A stretch of DNA of 33,725 nucleotides from assembly GCA_016764995.1 (NCBI GenBank), contig JAESQU010000139.1:1-33725 (forward strand), in the 5' to 3' direction. The translations under genes were made by a program, and so were the position numbers. The notes beneath the pieces are model-generated. The model was not told the origin of the DNA. It searched no databases and saw only the letters and a program-made list of their open reading frames with translations. Below, piece by piece: positions 8,198 to 15,064 of this stretch. The DNA is from SAR324 cluster bacterium. GTDB taxonomy: Bacteria; SAR324; NAC60-12. Numbering within the stretch: the stretch's first letter is position 1; every line of letters begins with the position of its first letter.

Positions 8198-9205
8198 ATG
8201 CCTGAATCTTCACTGCCGAAAATCCTGATCCGAACACCAAACTGGCTCGGTGACCTTGTCATGTCAACAGGATTTATCAGGGCTGTTCTTGAAAAATATC
8301 CGGAATCAGAGGTTGATTTGATCGTAAAATCCGGATTTGTGAGCTTACCACTTCCTCACCGTGGAAAAATAATTCCGTTTGATCCTGAAAATAAATCGCC
8401 CGGAAAATTCGGAAAAACATTACGTGCGGAAAATTACTCTCATTTTTATGTCCTGCCTCCAAGCTTTTCTTCTGCCTGGATGGCCTTTCAAAGTAAAATT
8501 CCGCAGCGTATAGGCTATTCCGGAGAGTTCCGAAACCTGTTGCTGAGCAAAGCAAAAAAGCATGAAGGCAAACCACGTTCGCTCCACATCCTCCAGGAAT
8601 ACCTGAATTTGCTTGAGCCAGATCTTGTGCTGGAAAAATTTTCTCCGCATCTTGAAACAACTGCAGACTGGATCGAAAAACATTTAAATTCTTTTCAAAA
8701 ACCGTTGCCGGAATCTTTTATTGTCTTCACTCCAGGCGCGGTTTATGGTCCGGCAAAACAGTGGCCGCTTGAACATTTCCGTACCTTAGCTACTAAAATA
8801 ATACAGCATTTTGGAACTTCAATTCTTATTTTAGGAACTGATAAAGATGTTGAATCCGGAACGGAAATCTCAGCGGGACTTGAAGGAGTTCATAATTTTT
8901 GTGGACAAACTTCCTTAAACGAATTTTTGGCAATCTTGGCAAAAGCCAAATTACTGGTTGGAAATGATTCCGGAAGCATGCATTTAATGAGTGCTTTGCA
9001 GCGGCCGCAAATTGCTATTTTCGGCTCAACATCTCCTACCTGGACAGGCCCTGTCAATCCTCATGCCTCTGTCTTGAGCCGGAATTTATTCTGCTCACCA
9101 TGTTTCGCAAGAACCTGCCGTTACGGTCACTACGACTGTCTCACACAAATTCAGCCTGAACTCGTGCTTCAAGAAATACAAAAAGTTCTTACTCCGAAAA
9201 ATTAA
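8198..9205 (+). CDS. waaF: ADP-heptose:LPS heptosyltransferase II (glycosyltransferase family 9)
   Basis: WaaF adds the second L-glycero-D-manno-heptose to the inner core of lipopolysaccharide on the cytoplasmic face of the inner membrane. The N-terminus KILIRTPNWLGDLVMSTGFIRA is the family's acceptor-side motif. The C-terminal half has the nucleotide-sugar-binding region (LVGNDSGSMHLMSALQRPQIAIFGST), and the cysteine-rich end LFCSPCFARTCRYGHYDCL is typical of WaaF. The length of 335 aa is normal. It sits just after the small lipoprotein gene and converges on the FAD oxidase gene. Other core-LPS genes are not in the window. A heptosyltransferase of different linkage specificity is the main alternative. 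Confidence 0.88.
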   Translation: MPESSLPKILIRTPNWLGDLVMSTGFIRAVLEKYPESEVDLIVKSGFVSLPLPHRGKIIPFDPENKSPGKFGKTLRAENYSHFYVLPPSFSSAWMAFQSKIPQRIGYSGEFRNLLLSKAKKHEGKPRSLHILQEYLNLLEPDLVLEKFSPHLETTADWIEKHLNSFQKPLPESFIVFTPGAVYGPAKQWPLEHFRTLATKIIQHFGTSILILGTDKDVESGTEISAGLEGVHNFCGQTSLNEFLAILAKAKLLVGNDSGSMHLMSALQRPQIAIFGSTSPTWTGPVNPHASVLSRNLFCSPCFARTCRYGHYDCLTQIQPELVLQEIQKVLTPKN

Positions 9206-9225
9206 CTCTGCACCGAAAATTGTTT

Positions 9226-9253
9226 TAGAAAAAGAATATCCGTTATTTTTCTA
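9226..9253. terminator. Weak AT-only inverted repeat between convergent genes
   Basis: TAGAAAAA and TTTTTCTA form an 8-bp inverted repeat around a 12-nt loop, placed exactly between the waaF stop and the end of the FAD oxidase gene (whose stop is inside the loop). A bidirectional terminator is plausible by position, but the stem is almost pure A-T and probably unstable. Confidence 0.25.
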
Positions 9254-10589
9254 GGCCAGCACGCCATTCCTGCCAGTTGAGGTAAGCGTTCGCGCCAATT
9301 GTGGCAAATGGTTCCGGTGGGAGACGCGTGGGTTGTACTTCGTTTAGATAGTCATCAATGTAGGAATTCTGGAATCCGCAAGCATACTCTGCAGCCAGAA
9401 TTCCGGAAAGAGTTCCTTTGGAAACACCGAGTCCATTTTGACAACAGGCGGCAAACATATTTTCCTCAAGTTCACCAAACACCGGAACATTATTCCAGCT
9501 CAAGCATAAACGTCCACCCCAGCGGTGTTCCATTTCAACATCTTTGAGCATCGGAAAGCGCCGCTGGAAACTCCGGTCATGGTCACGCACCGCTTTTTGA
9601 ACATCCCGTTCTGTGGCTTCCATTGTTGAATTGAAATGGAACTTGTTGCGCATCAGGATGCGATGTCCGCCCACACCGTAAATTTTACGTACAGATGAAC
9701 CAAATGGATTCGCTGGAGCAACACCCCAACTCGGTTCTCCACCCAACTTGTTGACTTCATCCGTACTCATGGCGCGGGTCATGGAGGCATAAAGGAAAAT
9801 GTGCATCAACCTGCTCTGCATGAAACCAAAGCTCTGAAGATGTCCATTGACACTCAGAATCACCTTGGACGCCTTAACAGAACCTTTGGGGGTTTTGGCC
9901 TGCCAAATTCCATTTGTGCGTTCCAGCGCAATTACAGGTGTTATTTCGTAAATATCCACATTTCCGGATATCCCCCTCGCAAAACCCCGAGTATATGCAG
10001 CTGCTTGAATAGTAACAGTTTTAGGAGTTAGCAAACCGCTCAAGTAATACTCGCTTCCGGTGATACGCTTCATCTCAGCAGAATCCAGCCAGGATGATTC
10101 TTCACCCATGGCTTTCAAATGTTCGATATATTCACGATTGTGCTGATCTCCTTTTTCAGTAGCCGCAGCATTTATTTTTCCGCATGGATTGAACACCTCC
10201 TGTGTAAATCCGAATTCCTCTGCGGCTTCTGCTGCAAAGGCGATGGCGTAACGGTTTTTTCTTGTTTGCAGTACATCCTGTTCTACAGCACCGGCGTAAC
10301 TGTCGGTACTGATATCATGAGGCAAATCGATCATAAATCCGGAATTGCGTCCGGAACTGCCTTCACCGATACGGATTGAATCCAACAACACGATCTTTTC
10401 ATTTGCCCGCAGTTGATTCAGCCGTCTTGCCGCTGATAATCCTGCGAATCCTCCGCCGATTACCAGCCAATCTGTAGTAATATCTTCCTGCAAAATACAA
10501 GGCGGTTCTGGTTCCGGAAGTATTGCGTACCAACCTGAAACACCAGGGTTCCCATGATTTGTATTACTGACTCGAATTTTCAGCGACAT
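9243..10589 (-). CDS. FAD-dependent oxidoreductase, DAO/gamma-glutamylputrescine-oxidase-like
   Basis: The 448-aa protein has an N-terminal Rossmann FAD-binding motif (TDWLVIGGGFAGLSAARRL, glycines at 45-50), an acidic residue ending the second strand (IVLLDS), and a C-terminal DAO domain (EHRWGGRLCLSW, AACCQNGLGVSKGTLSGILAAE). This is the pattern of PuuB/OrdL-type oxidases that deaminate gamma-glutamylputrescine or related amines and amino acids. A phrase such as GRNSGFMIDLPHD is also common in this family. The following same-strand genes are a RAYT and a DapA-family aldolase; the FAD oxidase may once have formed a catabolic unit with the aldolase. Together with the ureohydrolase it hints at amine catabolism, but the substrate is not established. 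Confidence 0.85.
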   Translation of the reverse strand: MSLKIRVSNTNHGNPGVSGWYAILPEPEPPCILQEDITTDWLVIGGGFAGLSAARRLNQLRANEKIVLLDSIRIGEGSSGRNSGFMIDLPHDISTDSYAGAVEQDVLQTRKNRYAIAFAAEAAEEFGFTQEVFNPCGKINAAATEKGDQHNREYIEHLKAMGEESSWLDSAEMKRITGSEYYLSGLLTPKTVTIQAAAYTRGFARGISGNVDIYEITPVIALERTNGIWQAKTPKGSVKASKVILSVNGHLQSFGFMQSRLMHIFLYASMTRAMSTDEVNKLGGEPSWGVAPANPFGSSVRKIYGVGGHRILMRNKFHFNSTMEATERDVQKAVRDHDRSFQRRFPMLKDVEMEHRWGGRLCLSWNNVPVFGELEENMFAACCQNGLGVSKGTLSGILAAEYACGFQNSYIDDYLNEVQPTRLPPEPFATIGANAYLNWQEWRAGLEK

Positions 10590-10628
10590 CGTTTTCTGCT
10601 AGAATAATTTAGTAAAATCTACCCGTAT

Positions 10629-10750
10629 GGGCGAAAGATTTTTCGCCCCTTCACTCACATTGGTGTATTTATGTTTTGGGCGAAAGATTTTTCGCCCCTA
10701 CATGCGCATCGATGCTTTTGTGTTTTGGGCGAAAGATTTTTCGCCCCTAC
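10629..10750. repeat. REP array: three palindromes at exact 49-bp spacing
   Basis: Three identical copies of GGGCGAAAGATTTTTCGCCC begin at 10629, 10678 and 10727, so the period is exactly 49 bp. Each has 8-bp arms (GGGCGAAA/TTTCGCCC) around a 4-nt loop. Copies 2 and 3 end in CCCCTAC, which on the minus strand is a 5' GTAG followed by the palindrome, the hallmark layout of REP elements; copy 1 has CCCCTTC instead. The two 29-bp spacers are related to each other (both end TGTTTT or TGTTTT-like), so this is a tandem duplication of REP plus spacer. The array lies immediately 3' of the RAYT gene. Confidence 0.9.
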
Positions 10751-11334
10751 ATTTGTTCCCACTCATGATTCGGATATTCATGGTGGCTGTCGCTACTGGA
10801 TTTATAATTTGGATTTTCCCTGTCCAACTGCCATTTCAACGGGTTGTTGTAAATATATTCCCGGACAAGATTCATTTCATTTTCATTGCGTACGACATGT
10901 TCATAATAGTTCCGTTGCCACACTTTGTGGATAGTGCTGTTTTGCCGCAACCATTTGCTAACACCAATCTTAAAACCACGAACAACTGAACCGATCGTTT
11001 TTGATGTTCCAGGAGGTTGATGGATTGGCACGTATTCCCGTAGGGGCGAAAGATTTTTCGCCCTTATTTTAGAATTTGCATCTGAAATGATTATAATTCC
11101 ATGAACATGGTTTGGCATCACAACAAATTCGTCCAATTCCATGTTTGGAAAATGGGACGGAATTTCAACCCAACATTTTTTTACCATCAAACCCATTTTA
11201 TTTAATCGTACCTTCCCGTCCACAACTTTCCCAAAAAGGCATTCTTTATTTTGTGTACAGATAGTCACAAAATACGTCCCAGTCTTGGAATAATCGTAGC
11301 CCTTCATCCGTATAGATCGACGACCTTTTTCCAT
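10747..11334 (-). mobile_element. REP-associated tyrosine transposase (RAYT, Y1_Tnp family)
   Basis: RAYTs are single-copy HUH-superfamily nucleases that process REP palindromes. The start at 11334 gives 195 aa beginning MEKGRRSIRMKGYDYSKTG; AGGTGG 7-12 nt upstream is a good ribosome-binding site, better than the 18-residue longer start in the track. The HUH motif is visible in VVMPNHVHGIIII, and the candidate catalytic tyrosine is in WQRNYYEHVVRNE. The stop codon TAG is supplied by the GTAG of the adjacent REP copy, and another REP lies inside the frame (see repeats). A degenerate REP lies on the 5' side. The gene is not a classical insertion sequence: no terminal repeats or target duplication were found. 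It sits between the FAD oxidase and the DapA-family gene. Confidence 0.88.
11040..11063 (+). repeat. REP copy inside the RAYT coding sequence
   Basis: GTAG followed by GGGCGAAAGATTTTTCGCCC lies within the RAYT reading frame, with the GTAG on the opposite end relative to array copies 2 and 3. On the coding (minus) strand it is read as residues RAKNLSPLR, so it is in frame and introduces no stop. The segment falls in a variable region between the HUH motif and the tyrosine helix. Confidence 0.85.
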
Positions 11335-11356
11335 TCCGCCACCTATCATTGAAATA

Positions 11357-11414
11357 TTTTCATTTGTCAGGGAAATATAATTTTTCATTTGTTGGCACGC
11401 AAATTTTCATTTGT
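11357..11414. repeat. Three direct copies of TTTTCATTTGT upstream of RAYT
   Basis: TTTTCATTTGT occurs at 11357, 11382 and 11404, spaced 25 and 22 bp, in the leader of the RAYT gene; the last copy runs into the degenerate REP. On the RAYT strand the units read ACAAATGAAAA and create decoy ATG codons, which explains the longer ORF in the track. They may be remnants of duplicated REP spacers or a regulatory array. Confidence 0.5.
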
Positions 11415-11440
11415 AGGAACGAAAGATTTTTAGCCCATAC
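11413..11440 (+). repeat. Degenerate REP copy on the 5' side of RAYT
   Basis: GTAGGAACGAAAGATTTTT followed by AGCCCATAC matches the REP consensus with changes in both arms (GGAACG for GGGGCG, AGCCCA for CGCCCC). It keeps the 5' GTAG. With the array at the other end, REP copies therefore flank the RAYT gene on both sides. Confidence 0.7.
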
Positions 11441-11489
11441 TTGTAATTTTACGTGTTCAACTGCGGATTTGTTCAGGATTTTGGAAATG

Positions 11490-12395
11490 TCAACCAGCCA
11501 TGATTATATTGGAAATTTCCGTTTCCAGATTTCGAATCACCTTTTCAAGCTCACTCATTTCCTCAGTAGTCAACGCTTGCAAAGGAAGACGAGGTGGCCC
11601 TGGTCTGAGACCGGCGAGTTCACAACCGTATTTGACGTTCTGGACGAATTTTCCACCTTCTTCCAAAACTCGCATCAACGGCAGCATGGCGGACATAATT
11701 CGGCGTCCTTTTGTGTAATTTCCTTCGAGTACACATGCTTCATACAAGGCAATGTGAACTTTCGGTAAAAAGTTAGAACCAGCGCAAACCCAGCATTTTG
11801 CTCCCCACGCGAAAAACTCCAGCGCCTGATCGTCCATGCCGCAACACAACCCGATGTTCGGATAGTCGTAAGCCAACAGGTGAACACGATTTATGTCTCC
11901 GGAACTTTCCTTGATTCCGCAGAAATTTGTGGATTTTCCCACCTCGTTCAAAAACTCCTCGCCCATATTTGTTCCTGTACGTCCAGGATAGTTGTAAAGC
12001 ATAATCGGCAAATTCGCGGCTCTGTCAATTTGCAGCGCATGCAGTGCGTTTTCCAAATCGGTCGGTACAGCATAAGGTGGTGAATTAACCAGCAGAAAGT
12101 CCGCCTGTGCTTTTTTTGCCTCTTTGGCAAACATCACGGCTTCCTCGGTGCGAGTCGCTCCGGTTCCAACCATCAGTAAAACACGCTTATTGATTACCTC
12201 GCTGGCGAAATTCATCAATTCAATGCGCTCCTCGTTTGTCTGGGCGTAATACTCTCCGGTAGAACCGCCAACCACAATGCAATGTACTCCGGAACCAATC
12301 AGAAACTCCACAACATCGGAAAAAGCAACTTTGTCTATGGTTCCATTTTCTGTGTGCGGCGTGATGATCGGTGTGTAAATTCCTTCAAATTTCAT
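11490..12395 (-). CDS. DapA-family aldolase/lyase (dihydrodipicolinate synthase family)
   Basis: The start was moved to the ATG at 12395, which is preceded by AGGAGAG at proper spacing, giving 301 aa (MKFEGIYTPIITPH). The protein is a TIM-barrel class I aldolase. The Schiff-base lysine is Lys162 in GIKESSGD, the tyrosine is Tyr136 in YNYPGRTG (with Arg139 for the carboxylate), and the substrate loop is GGSTGE (43-48). True DapA condenses pyruvate with aspartate semialdehyde in lysine synthesis. Placement beside an FAD-dependent oxidase and away from lysine genes, and GGSTGE in place of the usual GTTGE, make a catabolic homologue (sialic acid, keto-deoxy sugar or hydroxyproline type) at least as likely. 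I therefore give no gene symbol. Confidence 0.85.
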   Translation of the reverse strand: MKFEGIYTPIITPHTENGTIDKVAFSDVVEFLIGSGVHCIVVGGSTGEYYAQTNEERIELMNFASEVINKRVLLMVGTGATRTEEAVMFAKEAKKAQADFLLVNSPPYAVPTDLENALHALQIDRAANLPIMLYNYPGRTGTNMGEEFLNEVGKSTNFCGIKESSGDINRVHLLAYDYPNIGLCCGMDDQALEFFAWGAKCWVCAGSNFLPKVHIALYEACVLEGNYTKGRRIMSAMLPLMRVLEEGGKFVQNVKYGCELAGLRPGPPRLPLQALTTEEMSELEKVIRNLETEISNIIMAG

Positions 12396-12708
12396 AACTC
12401 TCCTCATGTTAGTTTGTTGAGCATCATGTTTAACAAGTAAGGCATAAAAAGGCAAACGACAACAGCAAAATATTAGCAGACTGTAAAATTGTAAATTTTT
12501 TATTTTATTGTTTTTTCTACTTTATTCATGTCTAAATCATTCACAGATTGATTATTAACGCAGTACACAGGATAATTCAACTGAGTAGATTTTAATCTGC
12601 CTGTAAAAAATTTTTGACACCGCAAACTGAACTGGCAAAAATCAAAATCCAGATTTTCTTTTTTTCTGACTTTAACTTAAAGACATTTTTTTAAGACTGA
12701 CAAAACCG
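12396..12708. other. Divergent intergenic region between the DapA-family gene and uppP
   Basis: This 313-bp AT-rich spacer should hold promoters in both directions. I see a TTGACA at 12614-12619 followed 17 bp later by AAAAAT, a weak promoter pair towards uppP, and a short palindrome AGATT-TT-AATCT at 12587-12598. No small gene or RNA is evident. Confidence 0.4.
12614..12642 (+). promoter_or_regulatory. Putative promoter for uppP
   Basis: A perfect -35 hexamer TTGACA is followed after 17 bp by the poor -10 AAAAAT, about 65 bp before the uppP start codon. The -35 match is good and the -10 is weak. Confidence 0.3.
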
Positions 12709-13515
12709 ATGGATTGGATACAAGCCCTCGTTCTGGGCATCGTTCAGGGATTGAGCGAATTTTTACCGATTAGCAGCACAGCACATTTACGTATAGTTCC
12801 GCACTTGCTGGACTGGCAAGATCCCGGAACAGAATTTTCCGCAGTAATTCAACTTGGAACTCTGGTTGCGGTGATGCTCTATTTCCGTCAGGACGTTTGG
12901 CAGCTTTCTTACGCAGCAATCGATGGTCTCTTAAAACGTAAACCTTTGGCTACGCCGGAATCGCGCATGGCATGGAGCATTGCGGCAGGTACTATTCCTG
13001 TTGTGGTTTTAGGTTTGGGATTTAAGGATTTCATCAAAAACGAAGCCCGTGAACTATGGGTGATTGGAACAGCACTGATTGTACTGGCAATTTTTCTTTA
13101 TCTTGCCGAAAGACTTTCTCAGCGTAACCGTGACATCAAACAATTAAGTTTTTTACAAATTCAATTAATTGGTTTAACACAAGCACTGGCCTTGATTCCA
13201 GGTTGTTCCCGTTCCGGTTCCACCATCATGGGTGGATTGATGGTCGGCTTAAACCGTGAAGCCGCAGCCAGATTTTCATTTTTGCTGGGTTTACCCGCGA
13301 TTTTTGGCAGCGGTCTATATGAGCTGAAAGAGCTGATTGAGCTTGGAACAAACAGTGACGGTTATTTAAATTTAGCAATAGGAATCGCCGCTGCTTTTGT
13401 AACAGGTTACCTTTCGATAGAGTTATTGCTGCGTTTTCTCCGCAATCACGGCACACTTGTTTTTGTAATTTACCGGATTGTGCTGGGAACAGGAATATTA
13501 CTGTTTTTGGTTTAA
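12709..13515 (+). CDS. uppP: Undecaprenyl-diphosphatase
   Basis: UppP (BacA) removes a phosphate from undecaprenyl diphosphate so the lipid carrier can be reused for peptidoglycan and other envelope polymers; overproduction gives bacitracin resistance. Both active-site motifs are present: GIVQGLSEFLPISSTAH (residues 10-26, with Glu17) and PGCSRSGSTIMGG (164-176, with Arg168). Several hydrophobic segments indicate a polytopic inner-membrane protein, and 268 aa is the normal size. It stands alone at the head of the plus-strand run that continues with the Deg-like genes 60 bp downstream. Confidence 0.95.
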   Translation: MDWIQALVLGIVQGLSEFLPISSTAHLRIVPHLLDWQDPGTEFSAVIQLGTLVAVMLYFRQDVWQLSYAAIDGLLKRKPLATPESRMAWSIAAGTIPVVVLGLGFKDFIKNEARELWVIGTALIVLAIFLYLAERLSQRNRDIKQLSFLQIQLIGLTQALALIPGCSRSGSTIMGGLMVGLNREAAARFSFLLGLPAIFGSGLYELKELIELGTNSDGYLNLAIGIAAAFVTGYLSIELLLRFLRNHGTLVFVIYRIVLGTGILLFLV

Positions 13516-13575
13516 TAGCAACTGAAAATTTTCATTCTGTTGTTTTGCACTATTTTTTAATTATTTCAATTACCC

Positions 13576-15064
13576 ATGTTTCATTCACAAGTAAAATTAT
13601 ATTTTGTCCTTGTCTGCCTCTGGACTGCCGCAATAACGTCTGCGCAGGCTTCTCCGGATATGATTGAGCAGTCCGTTTTTCGCATCATAAATTTTCAGCA
13701 AAGTCCGGACTGGAAATCTCCGTGGAAAATGAAACACCAGCAGAGGTTTGGGCAGCGGATTTTTGATTGAAGGTAATTTCATTTTGACCAACGCGCACGT
13801 GGTCAGTAATTCCCGGATGCTGCTCGTCAATAAAATTTCGAGTCCGGAACCTTTTTTGGCAGATGTTGTCGCAATTGCTCATGACTCGGATTTGGCTTTG
13901 CTGAAAGTACGTGACCTAAATTTTTATCAAGATTTAACTCCATTGGTTTTAGGAGGAATTCCGGAATTACGTAGCAGAGTCCGGGCTTATGGATATCCGA
14001 TGGGTGGCCAGGAATTGTCGCGTACCGAAGGCGTCGTTTCACGGATTGAGTTCGGAACCTATGTCCATCCGGGAATTGATTCACACCTGCTAGTGCAAAC
14101 CGACTCCGCAATCAATCCCGGAAACAGCGGTGGTCCGGTAACGCAGTCCGGAAGAGCAGTTGGTGTTGCCTTCCAATCTAATTTGCGTCTGAACGATGTG
14201 GGTTATTTTATTCCTGTTCCGCTCATCAAACGATTTCTCAGCGATATTAAAGATGGAAAATATGATGGAGTTCCGGAAATTGGAGTTGAAACAAGTTCGC
14301 TCATCAATCCTCATTTCCGAAATTATTTGGGACTTCCGGAAAACAGCTCCGGGATTCTTGTTGACAGGGTCATTCCTCATTCTTCTGCAGACGGAGTGAT
14401 TTTAAGCGGAGATGTGCTGACAAAAATCGAAGATGGGCAAATCGACGTCGCTGGAATGGTACGTTACGGCGAACAGCAAGTTACATTTTTCATTGAAGCC
14501 GAAAATCGGCAAATCGGTGATTTACTTAAAATTCAAGTTTGGCGCAAAGGGAAATTCCATAACCTCACTCTCACCCTCAAAGCTCCACCGTTTGGCGCCG
14601 AAATGCGTAACAACTACGATGAACTTCCGGAATATTTGATTTTTGGAGGACTTGTTTTCATGGCCTTGAATCGTAATTACATCCATTCTCCGGGAAACTT
14701 GACACCCTCACTGGCCTATGAACACTGGTATCGCGAGCTTGAAAGACCTCGAACACGACGGGAACAGGCAATTTTAATTACAAGAGTTTTACCAAGCTCT
14801 GTCAATAGCGGCTACACCAATTTGCACAATTTTATCGTCACTACTTTGAATGGTAAATCCATCAACACTTTGAGGGATTTGGACAAAATGCTGAAAGACA
14901 TGCCCGCAGACACGCGTCATGTTGTCTTTGAAAGCGAATGGCAAAAGATGCCTTTGGTGCTGGATTATAAGGAAAGCCTTGAGCAGCAGCAAACAATTCT
15001 TGATCGTTACGGTATTTTGGCCGGTTCAAATATTTCTGTTCAAAAAGACAAAGGTTCGCAATGA
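13576..15064 (+). CDS. Deg2/Deg9-like serine protease with a frameshift near its 5' end
   Basis: Two ORFs make one gene. Frame 1 (13576-about 13746) encodes a signal peptide (LYFVLVCLWTAAITSAQASP) and QQSPDWKSPW. Frame 2 (from the TTG at 13748) encodes the protease from GSGFLIEGNFILTNAHVVS onward. The paralogue downstream has the corresponding QQSYDWLTPW just before its protease-like domain, which shows both parts belong together; removing one T from GGTTTGGG joins them. The triad is intact: His in TNAHVV, Asp in HDSDLALL, Ser in NPGNSGGP. After it come a PDZ domain (GILVDRVIPHSSADGVILSGD) and a second PDZ-like C-terminal domain (NSGYTNLHNFIVTTLNGKSI) resembling plant Deg9/Deg2. A periplasmic quality-control protease is likely. 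Whether the shift is real or a sequencing error cannot be decided; without the 5' part the product would lack its export signal. Confidence 0.82.

Noticed and set aside
8897-8905. TGTGGACAA, one mismatch from a DnaA box
   Set aside because: It is a single isolated near-match inside waaF coding sequence; similar single near-matches at 10926 and 11926 are also within genes, consistent with chance.
10629-10750. Possible short CRISPR array
   Set aside because: The repeats are palindromic REPs, only three units, with spacers related to each other and no cas genes. The RAYT neighbour explains them.
10627-10989. 120-aa plus-strand ORF with repeated ERFFAP/KIFRPY segments
   Set aside because: It is translation of the REP array followed by the antisense of RAYT; the apparent peptide repeats simply reflect the palindromes.
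13514-13545. TGAAAATTTTCA palindrome after uppP as terminator
   Set aside because: The stem is A-T only and would need a zero-length loop. The surrounding CAAC/GTTG pairing is too weak, and no proper T-run follows.
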